This document shows positions 6,929-15,364 of a stretch of 64,000 nucleotides of DNA, piece after piece. The notes beneath the pieces were generated by a model, which searched no databases, was not told where the DNA came from, and worked only from the letters and a program-made list of their open reading frames with translations. Source of the stretch: Pseudoflavonifractor intestinihominis. Its GTDB lineage: Bacteria > Bacillota > Clostridia > Oscillospirales > Oscillospiraceae. Where the stretch lies: positions 78,998-142,997 of the forward strand of contig NZ_JBBMFK010000007.1 of the NCBI RefSeq assembly GCF_040096055.1, in the 5' to 3' direction. A program made the translations under genes and the position numbers. Position 1 is the first letter of the stretch; each line of letters begins with the position of its first letter.

Positions 6929-8539
6929 ATGGCAGTGAAGTACATCTTTGTCACCGGCGGCGTGGTCTCCGGGCTGGGTAAGGGCATCGCGGCGGCGTCC
7001 CTGGGGCGCCTGCTCAAGCAGCGGGGGCTGCGGGTGGCCCTCCAGAAGTTCGATCCCTATCTGAACGTGGACCCGGGCACCATGAACCCTTACCAGCACG
7101 GCGAGGTATTTGTCACCGACGACGGCGCCGAGACCGACCTGGACCTGGGCCACTACGAGCGCTTTACCGACGAAAACCTCACCGTCAACTCCTCGGTCAC
7201 CTCGGGCAAGGTGTACTGGACCGTGCTGAGCCGGGAGCGGAGCGGCGACTATCTGGGCGGCACCATCCAGGTCATCCCCCACATCACCGACGAGATCAAG
7301 AACCGGATCTACCGGGTGGGCCGGTCGGGCATGGCGGACGTGGTCATCACCGAGATCGGCGGCACCGTGGGCGACATTGAGTCCCAGCCCTTCCTGGAGG
7401 CCATCCGTCAGGTGGGCCAGGAGGTGGGCCGGCAGGACGTGATGTACCTCCACGTGTCCCTGATCGTGTCCATCCCGGGCACCGGCGAGCTCAAGAGCAA
7501 GCCCACCCAGCACTCGGTGAAGGAGCTGCTGGGCCTGGGCATCCAGCCCGACGTGATCCTGGCCCGGAGCGACAGCCCTGTGCCCCGCGACCTGCAGGAG
7601 AAGATCGCCCTGTTCTGCAACATTGCCCCGGAGAACGTGATCCCCAACCTGACCGCCCCCATCCTCTACGAGGTGCCCCTCATGCTGGAGGCGGAGGGAC
7701 TGGCCCGGGCGGTGTGCCGCCGGCTGAGCCTGACCGATATCTCCCCCGACCTGACCGAGTGGCAGGCCATGGTGGAGCGGGCCAAGCACCCCACGGGCAC
7801 TGTGCGCATCGCCCTGGTGGGCAAGTATGTGGCCCTCCACGACGCCTATCTGTCGGTGGCCGAGGCCCTGACCCACGGCGGCATTGAGAACGACGTGAAG
7901 GTGGACATCAAATGGGTGGACGCCGAGCACGTCACCGACGAGAACGCGGCCGATCAGCTGAAGGACTGCGACGGTATCCTGGTGCCCGGCGGCTTCGGCA
8001 GCCGGGGTGTGGAGGGCAAGATCTCCGCCATCCGGTATGCCCGGGAGCACAATGTGCCCTTCTTTGGCATCTGCCTGGGCATGCAGATGGCGGTGGTGGA
8101 GTTTGCCCGCCACGTGGCCGGCCTCACCGGCGCCCATTCCGCCGAGCTGGACCCGGCCACTCCCTACCCTGTCATCGCCCTGATGGACGAGCAGCGGAAC
8201 GTGACCGAGAAGGGCGGCACCATGCGCCTGGGGGCCTACCCCTGCCGCCTGAAGGAGGAGAACACCAAGATCCGCCAGGCCTATGGCCAGGAGATGATCT
8301 CCGAGCGGCACCGCCACCGCTATGAGTTCAACAACGAGTACCGGGAGACCCTGACGGCCAAGGGACTGGTGCTCTCCGGCCTGTCCCCGGACGGCAGCCT
8401 GGTGGAGACCGTGGAGCTGCCCGGTCACCCCTGGTTCGTGGGCGTGCAGTACCACCCGGAGTTCAAGAGCCGTCCCAACAAGGCCCACCCCCTGTTCCGG
8501 GCGTTTGTGGCCGCGGCGAAGGAAAAGCAGAAGTGCTGA
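6929..8539 (+). CDS. pyrG: CTP synthase (glutamine-hydrolysing)
   Basis: PyrG converts UTP to CTP with ATP and glutamine. The 536-residue protein has the N-terminal amidoligase domain (1-270) beginning 'KYIFVTGGVVSGLGKG' with its P-loop, and a C-terminal class I glutaminase domain with Cys382 in 'FFGICLGMQ' and the 'YHPEF' His-Glu pair near residue 510. GGGAGGAA precedes the ATG. The last residues, 'VAAAKEKQKC', differ from the ending encoded by the third copy of the repeat just downstream, 'VAAAKAGK', so the original 3' end may have been replaced. The protein is otherwise full length. Confidence 0.97.
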   Translation: MAVKYIFVTGGVVSGLGKGIAAASLGRLLKQRGLRVALQKFDPYLNVDPGTMNPYQHGEVFVTDDGAETDLDLGHYERFTDENLTVNSSVTSGKVYWTVLSRERSGDYLGGTIQVIPHITDEIKNRIYRVGRSGMADVVITEIGGTVGDIESQPFLEAIRQVGQEVGRQDVMYLHVSLIVSIPGTGELKSKPTQHSVKELLGLGIQPDVILARSDSPVPRDLQEKIALFCNIAPENVIPNLTAPILYEVPLMLEAEGLARAVCRRLSLTDISPDLTEWQAMVERAKHPTGTVRIALVGKYVALHDAYLSVAEALTHGGIENDVKVDIKWVDAEHVTDENAADQLKDCDGILVPGGFGSRGVEGKISAIRYAREHNVPFFGICLGMQMAVVEFARHVAGLTGAHSAELDPATPYPVIALMDEQRNVTEKGGTMRLGAYPCRLKEENTKIRQAYGQEMISERHRHRYEFNNEYRETLTAKGLVLSGLSPDGSLVETVELPGHPWFVGVQYHPEFKSRPNKAHPLFRAFVAAAKEKQKC

Positions 8540-8855
8540 GATGCGGACGCGGGACGGCTCGTGTCATCCCCGAGCGGTTCCGGCGGAGCCGGGAGCGAGT
8601 GGGGACATAAGATGAGGCGGCATGCCGCCTCCCGTCCCAACAAGGCCCACCCCCTGTTCCGGGCATTTGTGGCCGCGGCGAAGGAAAAGCAGAAGTGCTG
8701 AGATGCGGACGCGGGACGGCTCGTGTCATCCCCGAGCGGTTCCGGCGGAGCCGGGAGCGAGTGGGGACATAAGATGAGGCGGCATGCCGCCTCCCGTCCC
8801 AACAAGGCCCACCCCCTGTTCCGGGCGTTTGTGGCTGCGGCCAAGGCAGGGAAGT
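8471..8855. repeat. 162-bp tandem repeat including the 3' end of pyrG (two full units plus a partial third)
   Basis: Units begin at 8471, 8633 and 8795, so the period is exactly 162 bp. Units 1 and 2 differ at one base that I can see (GCGTTTG versus GCATTTG). Each unit has about 52 bp of pyrG 3' coding sequence and about 110 bp of non-coding sequence with a CCGGC-GGA-GCCGG hairpin and the palindrome GAGGCGGCATGCCGCCTC near its end. The third copy keeps only the pyrG part and diverges after about 41 bases, ending in a different C-terminus and TAA. The gap up to the next gene at 8910 holds nothing else. Confidence 0.92.
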
Positions 8856-8909
8856 AATCATAATATAAATTATGTAAATTGACTGCGGCGAAGAGAAAGG
8901 AGAACGCCT

Positions 8910-9593
8910 GTGTTCCAGGGCTTCAGCGACGAGACGATAGATTTTATGTGGGGCATCCGCTTCAACAACGAAAAGGCCTGGTTTGAGGCCCACAAGGAGG
9001 AATACCTCACCTATTTCTACAACCCCATGCGGGAACTGGGGCGGCAGGTGTTTGACGGCATGACGCAGCGGCACGGGGACCTGGGGCTGGTGCTCAAGGT
9101 GTCCCGCATCTACCGGGACGCCCGGCGGCTCCACGGACGGGGGCCCTACAAGGACCACCTGTGGCTGTCCATAGAGCGTCCAGGATGCGAGCAGTGGACT
9201 GGCCGTCCCACCTTCTGGTTTGAACTGGGGCCGGAGGCGTGGAGCTACGGCCTGGGCTACTGGTGCGCCAGCGCCCTGACCATGGCTAAGTTCCGCGCCC
9301 GGCTGGACCGGGACCCCAAGCCCTTTGAGAAGCTGGCCCGGGCCTTCGATAAGCAGGACCTGTTCGTGCTGGAGGGGGAGGAGTACAAGCGGCCCAAGGG
9401 GCAGACCACCCCGCTGCTGGCGCCCTGGTACAACCGGAAGGGGCTGGTGCTCTCCCGGGAGTGCTCCAACGGCGGCGTGCTCTTCACGCCGGAGCTGCCC
9501 GACGTACTGCTGGAGGGCTTTGAGTGGCTGCTGCCCTACTACCGGTATTTCCTCACCCTGGAAGGAGACCCGGACCCCAGGGACGGACAGTAA
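8910..9593 (+). CDS. DUF2461 domain-containing protein
   Basis: This matches the DUF2461/TIGR02453 family, whose biochemical function is not established. The 227-residue protein starts 'FQGFSDETIDFMWGIRFNN' in part and contains 'NNEKAWFEAHKEEY', 'VSRIYRDARRLHGRGPYKDH' and 'GLGYWCASALTMAKFR', all typical of the family. The start is a GTG at 8910, supported by AAAGGAG 7 bases upstream. It has no signal peptide, so the protein should be cytoplasmic. It sits between the pyrG repeat and a secreted deacetylase, with no functional link evident. Confidence 0.82.
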   Translation: MFQGFSDETIDFMWGIRFNNEKAWFEAHKEEYLTYFYNPMRELGRQVFDGMTQRHGDLGLVLKVSRIYRDARRLHGRGPYKDHLWLSIERPGCEQWTGRPTFWFELGPEAWSYGLGYWCASALTMAKFRARLDRDPKPFEKLARAFDKQDLFVLEGEEYKRPKGQTTPLLAPWYNRKGLVLSRECSNGGVLFTPELPDVLLEGFEWLLPYYRYFLTLEGDPDPRDGQ

Positions 9594-9670
9594 AAAGAAA
9601 AAATTGCATCACAAAAAAAGCCCGCTGCCGCACATACTGTCTCTGAACGGACAGAAAGGCGGCGGACGGG

Positions 9671-10426
9671 ATGGAATACAGGCGGAAAAGGCAGAGATTC
9701 GCTCTGATGAGCGGCGCGGCGGTCCTGGCGCTGGCCCTTTTGGCGGGGGCGGCGCTGAGGGCCGCTTTGCCTGCCGCCGTCACGGCGGAGGCGGAGGTGC
9801 CCCTGCTGCCTGAGGATGGGGAGCAGAAGCTCATCGCCCTCACCTTTGACGACGGACCCCGGCGCTCCACCACCACCGCCTTGCTGGACGGCCTGGCGGA
9901 ACGGGGGGTCCACGCCACCTTTTTCCTCATCGGCGCCCAGGTGGAGGGCAACGAGGACGTGGTCCGGCGCATGGAGGCGGAGGGGCACCAGGTGGGCATT
10001 CACACCTACGACCACGTGGCTCTCACCGGGCTGAACCGGGCGGACTTTGACGCCCAGGTGGGCCGCACCAGAGCGCTGCTCTCCACTGTGCTGGGCCACG
10101 GGGATTTTCTTCTCCGGCCGCCCTACGGCATGACGGACGCCTCGGTGAAGGCCTGGGCGGAGTGCCCCATCATCATCTGGTCCATCGACCCGGAGGACTG
10201 GCGGGATCAGAACACCCCCCGTGAGGTGGAGGAGGTGGTGTCCCAGGCCAGGGACGGGGCAATCATTCTCATGCATGACATCTTTCCTGCCTCGGTGGAC
10301 GCGGCGCTTCAGATCGTGGACCGGCTCCACGCCCAGGGCTATCTGTTTGTCACCGTGGAGGAGCTGTTTGCCGCCCGGCACATTTCGCTGGAGCCGGGAA
10401 AGAGCTACTCCAACGCCTATCCATAG
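9671..10426 (+). CDS. Polysaccharide deacetylase (NodB/CE4 family), membrane-anchored or secreted
   Basis: CE4 enzymes remove N-acetyl groups from peptidoglycan or other amino-sugar polymers outside the membrane. The 251-residue protein has a basic start and one hydrophobic segment (about 12-35), then the NodB domain: 'LTFDDGP' with catalytic base Asp60 and metal Asp61, metal ligands His111 and His115 in 'HTYDH', 'RPPYG' (149-153), a 'WSIDPEDW' strand and the C-terminal 'LMHD' His. All five CE4 motifs are present, so it should be active. A hairpin terminator follows. The precise substrate is unknown; spore-cortex or cell-wall peptidoglycan is plausible. Confidence 0.93.
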   Translation: MEYRRKRQRFALMSGAAVLALALLAGAALRAALPAAVTAEAEVPLLPEDGEQKLIALTFDDGPRRSTTTALLDGLAERGVHATFFLIGAQVEGNEDVVRRMEAEGHQVGIHTYDHVALTGLNRADFDAQVGRTRALLSTVLGHGDFLLRPPYGMTDASVKAWAECPIIIWSIDPEDWRDQNTPREVEEVVSQARDGAIILMHDIFPASVDAALQIVDRLHAQGYLFVTVEELFAARHISLEPGKSYSNAYP

Positions 10427-10442
10427 GCAAGAGGAACGTTTT

Positions 10443-10488
10443 CAGGCCTGATACTGCCCGGTTTTCCGGCGGCGTCAGGCCTGTTTTT
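10443..10488 (+). terminator. Terminator after the polysaccharide deacetylase
   Basis: CAGGCCTGA (10443-10451) pairs with TCAGGCCTG (10475-10483), followed by TTTTT. The 23-base interior can form its own short stem. Confidence 0.8.
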
Positions 10489-10538
10489 GCCTCAGAAACA
10501 CCCGGCAGCCGGACGCGGCGGGGCGGCCTGCAAATCCC

Positions 10539-10567
10539 TTGCTTTTTCCCGCCTCCGGAGGTACAAT
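10539..10567 (+). promoter_or_regulatory. Promoter for the YheO-type regulator and dipeptidase
   Basis: TTGCTT (10539-10544) and TACAAT (10562-10567) are 17 bp apart, about 70 bases upstream of the regulator start at 10636. Confidence 0.6.
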
Positions 10568-10635
10568 ATTGATACTTTAGTTATGCAATACGGCAGGCTG
10601 GCCGGCGTCCCGGATCTCCGGAGGGAGGAACTGCA

Positions 10636-11277
10636 ATGACACGGGAAGAAGCTTTTGAATTTCTGGATCGGACCGCCCGGGGCATTGCGGAGATGTTCGG
10701 CAGCTCCTGCGAGACCCTGGTCCACGATATGGGGGACCCCACCCACCCCATCCTGTCCATCTATAACGGACATATCTCCGGGCGGACCGTTGGCTCCACC
10801 ATGGACATCCTGGGCACCGACCTGGCCCTGGATGAGACCGCCCTGGTGACCGACTTCGTCAATCTGTACGCCACCACCCCCAGCGGCCAGCAGATCAAGA
10901 GCAGTACCTTCCACCTGATCGGGGACGGGTACAATCTGGCCCTGGGCATCAATTTTGACTACACCTCTCTGGTGTACGCAAACCGGATCCTGGTGGACCT
11001 GATGAGCGCCGAGGCAGACCTCCAGAGCGCCATGTGGCGGGGCGGAGACAGCCAGCTCTCCGCCATCTTTGACGAGTGCCTCAGCGTTGTGGGCAAGCCG
11101 GTGTCCGCCCTGACCAAAAAGGACCGGATGAAGATCATTGCCCTGCTGGATCAGAAAAACGCCTTTTCCTTCCGCAAGTCGGTGCCCTTTGTGGCCCGGC
11201 GGCTCCAGGTGTCCCGGTACACGGTGTACAAATACCTGGGAGAGCTGACCGGCGGCGGGGAGGAAGAGGAGAAATAG
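10636..11277 (+). CDS. YheO-like PAS domain / helix-turn-helix transcriptional regulator
   Basis: This is a predicted DNA-binding regulator. The 213-residue protein has an N-terminal YheO-like PAS domain (about 1-115) with 'SSCETLVHDMGDP' and 'HISGRTVGSTMD', and a C-terminal DnaT/HTH-type domain near 150-205 with 'FSFRKSVPFVARRLQVSRYT' and 'TVYKYL', the pattern of PF08348 plus PF13309. The small ligand, if any, is unknown. GGAGGGAGGAACTGCA precedes the ATG. The dipeptidase gene starts 41 bases downstream with no visible terminator between, so the two are probably cotranscribed and the regulator may control peptide or amino-acid use, which is inference. Confidence 0.87.
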   Translation: MTREEAFEFLDRTARGIAEMFGSSCETLVHDMGDPTHPILSIYNGHISGRTVGSTMDILGTDLALDETALVTDFVNLYATTPSGQQIKSSTFHLIGDGYNLALGINFDYTSLVYANRILVDLMSAEADLQSAMWRGGDSQLSAIFDECLSVVGKPVSALTKKDRMKIIALLDQKNAFSFRKSVPFVARRLQVSRYTVYKYLGELTGGGEEEEK

Positions 11278-11317
11278 AGCCCATACCCGGCCAGGCCGGA
11301 AAGAAGGAGGAAATTTC

Positions 11318-12736
11318 ATGATGAAATACGAGGAGCAGATCCGTGCCTATTTTGACGACCCCGCCAAGCAGCGGGAACTGGTGGCGGCGGTGTGCCGTCT
11401 GGTGTCCGTCCGCAGCGTGAAGGAGGAGGCCCAGCCGGGCATGCCCTTCGGCGAGGGCCCTGCCCGGGCGCTGGACGAGGCCCTGAAGCTGTGCGATGAG
11501 CTGGGCTTTGCCACCAGGAACCACGACGGCTACGTGGGCACCGCCGAGCTCAACGACAAGGACACCATCCTCCACATCCTGGCCCACATGGACGTGGTGG
11601 GCGAGGGCAAGGGCTGGGATACCGACCCCTACGGCCCGGTGGAGAAGGACGGCGTGCTCTACGGCCGGGGCGTGGCCGACGACAAGGGCCCCGCTGTGGC
11701 GGCCCTGTTCGCCATGAAGTGCGTGAAGGACCTGGGCCTGCCTCTGAACCACTCCGCCCGCATGATCCTGGGCACCGACGAGGAGTCCGGCTCCGAGGAC
11801 ATCGCCCACTACTACGCCACCGAGCCCTACGCCAAGTACACCTTCTCCCCCGACGCGGATTTCCCCGTCATCAACATCGAGAAGGGCCACTACCACCCCG
11901 ACTTCGGCAGCACCTGGGCCAAGTCCGAGGTCCTGCCCCGGGTGACCGGGCTGAAGGGCGGCTTCCGCACCAACGTGGTGCCGCCGGAGTCCCAGGTCCT
12001 GGTGGTGGGCGTGTCCGCCGCCGACCTGGAGGCCGCCGCCCAGCAGACCGCCGCGGAGACCGGCGCCACCTTCACCCTGGAGGCGGCGGAAGAGGGGACC
12101 CTTATCCTCTGCGCGGGCAAGAACGCCCACGCCGCCAACCCTGACGGCGGCAACAACGCCATCACCGCCCTGCTGACCCTGCTGGACCGTCTGCCTCTGG
12201 CCGACTGCGGCAGCACCGCCGCCATCAAGTCCATGCACACCCTCTTCCCCCACGGGGACACCCGCGGCGAGGCGCTGGGCATTGCCCAGGCCGACGAGCT
12301 GTCCGGCCCCCTGACCCTGAACCTGGCCCTCATGACCCTGGATGAGACCGGCTTCAGCGCCAAGTTCGACGTGCGTTTCCCCATCTGCGCCAACGAGGAT
12401 AACTGCAAGAAGGCCTGCGAGGCCTCCTTTGCCGCCCGCGGCATCACCGTCACCGGCGACGGGGACATGACCAGCGTCCACCACACCGACGCCAACTCCC
12501 CCTTTGTCCGCACCCTGCTGGCCTGCTATGAGAACTACACCGGCGTGAAGGACGCCAAGCCCCTGGCCATCGGCGGCGGCACCTATGTCCACGACATCCC
12601 CGGCGGCGTGGCCTTCGGCTGCGAGCTGCCCGGCGCCGATCCCCGCATGCACGGTCCCAACGAGCGCATCCCTGTGGCCGACCTGGTGCTCTCCTGCAAG
12701 ATCTTTGCCCAGGCCATCGCCGAGCTGTGCGGCTGA
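11318..12736 (+). CDS. M20 family dipeptidase (PepV/Sapep type)
   Basis: This is a zinc or manganese aminodipeptidase of the cytoplasm that cleaves short peptides. The 472-residue protein has the metal-site motifs of M20: 'HILAHMDVVGEG' (His and Asp ligands), 'GRGVADDKGP' with bridging Asp, and 'GTDEESGSED' with the catalytic Glu pair, followed by the lid domain and a C-terminal 'GGGTYVHDIPGGVAFG' that matches Sapep-type enzymes. Length fits the family (about 460-470). AAGGAGG lies 7 bases before the first of two adjacent ATGs (11318 and 11321). Dipeptide scavenging is likely; exact specificity cannot be read. Confidence 0.92.
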   Translation: MMKYEEQIRAYFDDPAKQRELVAAVCRLVSVRSVKEEAQPGMPFGEGPARALDEALKLCDELGFATRNHDGYVGTAELNDKDTILHILAHMDVVGEGKGWDTDPYGPVEKDGVLYGRGVADDKGPAVAALFAMKCVKDLGLPLNHSARMILGTDEESGSEDIAHYYATEPYAKYTFSPDADFPVINIEKGHYHPDFGSTWAKSEVLPRVTGLKGGFRTNVVPPESQVLVVGVSAADLEAAAQQTAAETGATFTLEAAEEGTLILCAGKNAHAANPDGGNNAITALLTLLDRLPLADCGSTAAIKSMHTLFPHGDTRGEALGIAQADELSGPLTLNLALMTLDETGFSAKFDVRFPICANEDNCKKACEASFAARGITVTGDGDMTSVHHTDANSPFVRTLLACYENYTGVKDAKPLAIGGGTYVHDIPGGVAFGCELPGADPRMHGPNERIPVADLVLSCKIFAQAIAELCG

Positions 12737-12872
12737 CCGCTGCCCAGGACGACCTGCCGGGCCGATTCCCTTTCCCCGCGCATAGACAGAGCGGAGTCGT
12801 TCCGGCCTGCCTGAAGCGCCGGAACCTCCCTCTGGATGTCTGTGTCACATACAGAGAATGGAGGAACTGAGA

Positions 12873-13583
12873 ATGAAGAAACTGCGCAAGCTCACACTGC
12901 TCACCCTGGCCCTGTCCCTTGTCCTGTGCCTGACCGCCTGCGGCCTTTTGGGCGGAGGCGTCACCAAGCAGGACGCGGTGGACTACGTCAAGGCCCAGAT
13001 GGACGTGATCTACAAGGGCGAGTACCAGGAGTACCTGAAGCTGGTGACCGACTCCAGTGAGGAGGAGTGCCAGCAGGCATATGATGACAAGATGCTCAAC
13101 GAGGCCCAGTATCTGATGAGCAGCCTGGGCATCGAGTATCCCACCGACGAGCTGACTGCCCGCTTTGCCGAGGCCTACCGCCAGATCTTCGCCAAGGCGG
13201 ACTACACCGTCCAGGAGGCCAGCAGGATGGACGACGGCAGCTACTCCGTCAAGGTGACGGTGCGGCCCATCGACATCATCGACCAGCTCAACGACGCCTA
13301 CCCCGCCTTCTCCGAGACCTTTGAGGCCAAGTACGCCGACGTGGACATTGACTCCATGACGGACGAAGCGTATTCGGACTGGTATGTCAATACCTACGAC
13401 GCCGACTACGGCCAGGGCCTGGCCGACCTGCTGGAGTCCCTGATCCCCTCTCTGGGCTACATGGACGAGACCTCCATCCTGGTGCAGGTCCAGCCTGACG
13501 AGGAAGGCTACTACTACCTGAGCGAGGACGACTTTACCAATCTGGACTGGCTGGTGGTCTACTACGACAGCCTGGGTTCCTGA
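12873..13583 (+). CDS. Lipoprotein of unknown function
   Basis: The protein has a lipoprotein signal: 'MKKLRKLTLL', a hydrophobic core and the lipobox 'LTAC' with the lipidated Cys at about residue 23, so it should sit on the outer face of the membrane. The mature part (about 213 residues) is acidic, rich in Tyr and Asp, and contains 'KQDAVDYVKAQMDVIYKGEY', a layout seen in DUF5105-like lipoproteins, but I am not certain of the family. The ATG at 12873 was chosen over 12858 because GGAGG lies 8 bases upstream. It is followed by a strong bidirectional terminator. Confidence 0.78.
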   Translation: MKKLRKLTLLTLALSLVLCLTACGLLGGGVTKQDAVDYVKAQMDVIYKGEYQEYLKLVTDSSEEECQQAYDDKMLNEAQYLMSSLGIEYPTDELTARFAEAYRQIFAKADYTVQEASRMDDGSYSVKVTVRPIDIIDQLNDAYPAFSETFEAKYADVDIDSMTDEAYSDWYVNTYDADYGQGLADLLESLIPSLGYMDETSILVQVQPDEEGYYYLSEDDFTNLDWLVVYYDSLGS

Positions 13584-13586
13584 ATT

Positions 13587-13630
13587 GAAAAAAAGCGGCA
13601 GTCCGGTTTTAACCGGACTGCCGCTTTTTT
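13587..13630. terminator. Bidirectional terminator
   Basis: The stem AGCGGCAGTCCGGTT pairs with AACCGGACTGCCGCT, flanked by an A-run on the left and a T-run on the right. It therefore works for both the lipoprotein gene and the convergent transporter gene. Confidence 0.93.
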
Positions 13631-13639
13631 CTGTATGTC

Positions 13640-15049
13640 TCAGGAGAAGAGGGCCATGAGGGAGGCACCGAACTTGTTCCAGTAGCCCATGACAAAGATG
13701 ATGAGCACCAGCAGGGGCAGCACATAGCGGAAGTAGGGACGGAACCGGGCGGGGAAGCGGATGCCGTCGCCTGCGTCCGCCTCGGCCAGGAAATTGTCCC
13801 AGCCCCAGCCCCGCCTGGAGACGCAGAAGAGCAGATACACCAGGCTGCCCAGGGGGAGCAGGTTGTCCGACAGGACAAAGTCCTCCAGATCCATGACCAC
13901 GCTGCCGTCCCCGAAGGGCTGGAAGCCGGACCACAGGTTGAAGCCCAGCAGGCAGGGCAGGCTGAGGATGATGATGACCACCAGGTTCACCAGTACCGAC
14001 TTTTTGTGGCTCCACCCCCACTTGTCCATGGGGAAGGAGATGATGTTCTGGAACACGGCGATGACCGTGGACAGGGCGGCGAAGGACATGAACACGAAGA
14101 ACAGCGCGCCCCACAGCCGGCCCAGAGGCATGGAGTTGAACACGTTGGGCAGGGTGAGGAAGATCAGGTTGGGGCCGCTGTCGGGCTGGATGCCGAAGGC
14201 GAAGGCGGAGGGGAAGATGACCAGACCCACCACAAAGGCCACAAAGGTGTCCAGAATGCCCACGTTGATGGCCTCGCCCATGAGGCGGTGCTCCTTGCCG
14301 ATGTAGCTGCCGAAGATGGCCATGGCGCCGATGCCCAGGGACAGGGTGAAGAAGGACTGCCCCATGGCGGCAAAGATGGCCTCGCCCAGGATGAAGTTGC
14401 CGTTGGCGTCGTACATCAGGTTGTGGAAGTTGGGCTTGAGGTAGAACTCCAGGCCCTGGACCGCGTTCTCCAGGGTGACCGACCGGACCACCAGCACGAT
14501 CAGGATGGCCAGCAGCAGCACCATCATCACCTTGGTGATCTTCTCCACACCGTCCTGAAGGCCCAGGGAACACACGCCCATGCCGATGAGTACCACAATG
14601 ATCATGAAGATGAGCATGAGCCCCGGGTTGGACAGCATGCCGTAGTAGATGTCCTGGACGGCCTGGGGGTCAGCGCCCACAAAGTCGCCCTTGGCCATCT
14701 TGATGCAGTAGAGGATCATCCAGCCGGCCACTGTGGTGTAGAACATCATCAGCATGTAGTTGCCCGCCATGCCGAACCAGCTGTACCAGTGCCACTTGGT
14801 GCCCTTGGGCTCCAGCTTGTGGAAACTGGTGGCGATACTCTGGCGGCTGGCGCGGCCCACAGAGAACTCCATGGCCATGATGGGCAGGCCCAGAATCACC
14901 AGAAATACCAGGTAGATGAGCACAAAGGCGGCGCCGCCGTACTTGCCCACAATGTAGGGAAAGCGCCACACGTTTCCCAAACCGATGGCACATCCCGCCG
15001 AAATGAGCACAAAGCCCAGACGGGAGGCAAAGGTCTCTCTCTCCTTCAC
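13640..15049 (-). CDS. Neurotransmitter:sodium symporter family transporter
   Basis: This protein probably imports an amino acid or related amine with Na+. The 469-residue protein starts 'FASRLGFVLISAGCAIGLG' followed by 'NVWRFPYI', the unwound first helix and sodium site of LeuT-type NSS proteins. It has about 11-12 hydrophobic segments, including 'FFTLSLGIGAMAIFGSYIG' in the helix 6 region. The length fits bacterial NSS members, which often have 11 helices. It is a single-gene unit with its own promoter and terminator. Substrate is not predictable from the sequence. Confidence 0.93.
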   Translation of the reverse strand: MKERETFASRLGFVLISAGCAIGLGNVWRFPYIVGKYGGAAFVLIYLVFLVILGLPIMAMEFSVGRASRQSIATSFHKLEPKGTKWHWYSWFGMAGNYMLMMFYTTVAGWMILYCIKMAKGDFVGADPQAVQDIYYGMLSNPGLMLIFMIIVVLIGMGVCSLGLQDGVEKITKVMMVLLLAILIVLVVRSVTLENAVQGLEFYLKPNFHNLMYDANGNFILGEAIFAAMGQSFFTLSLGIGAMAIFGSYIGKEHRLMGEAINVGILDTFVAFVVGLVIFPSAFAFGIQPDSGPNLIFLTLPNVFNSMPLGRLWGALFFVFMSFAALSTVIAVFQNIISFPMDKWGWSHKKSVLVNLVVIIILSLPCLLGFNLWSGFQPFGDGSVVMDLEDFVLSDNLLPLGSLVYLLFCVSRRGWGWDNFLAEADAGDGIRFPARFRPYFRYVLPLLVLIIFVMGYWNKFGASLMALFS

Positions 15050-15103
15050 AGGAAATCCTCCTTACATCTTTATGAAAGATATTGTGAAAACAGACACCGG
15101 ATT

Positions 15104-15132
15104 ATCATAGTGCATTTATCGGGGAAAGTCAA
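15104..15132 (-). promoter_or_regulatory. Promoter for the NSS transporter
   Basis: Read leftwards, TTGACT (15132-15127) and TATGAT (15109-15104) are 17 bp apart, about 55 bases before the start codon. The remainder of the 15133-15275 stretch shows nothing I recognise. Confidence 0.7.
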
Positions 15133-15275
15133 TCTTCAGACAGGACGATTAGGGGGAAACCAGGGAATCAGGACGAGATATCTGCAAAATATTTTAAACC
15201 GGCGGGACGAAATTTCCGGAGGGCCTAGAGAACAGTTTTGTATGCTTATGCCGCCGGTTTGAATATAGAAATAAG

Positions 15276-15309
15276 AGCAGGCGCGTTGGAATGTTCCAAT
15301 GCGCCTGCT
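15276..15309 (-). terminator. Terminator of the MBOAT/SGNH operon
   Basis: A 15-bp stem (15276-15290 with 15295-15309, one G-U pair) with a 4-base loop lies downstream of the SGNH gene. Read leftwards it is followed by a T-rich CTTATTTCTAT. A second CCCCC/GGGGG stem lies at about 15341-15358. Confidence 0.75.
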
Positions 15310-15364
15310 TTGTACTGGTTAGCTTTAGCGTAACGACGCCCCCCAGCTCAGCCGGGGGTCCTGA

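Noticed and set aside
6470..8488. A 672-codon open frame antisense to pyrG
   Set aside because: Composition is Gly/His/Leu-rich with no family motif, and pyrG on the other strand is certain.
8425..8844. Repeat protein on the minus strand across the pyrG array
   Set aside because: The frame stays open only because the 162-bp period is a multiple of three. There is no start signal, and the sense strand holds the real pyrG end.
8471..8855. CRISPR array
   Set aside because: The units are about 162 bp with identical intervening sequence and no variable spacers, and no cas gene is near.
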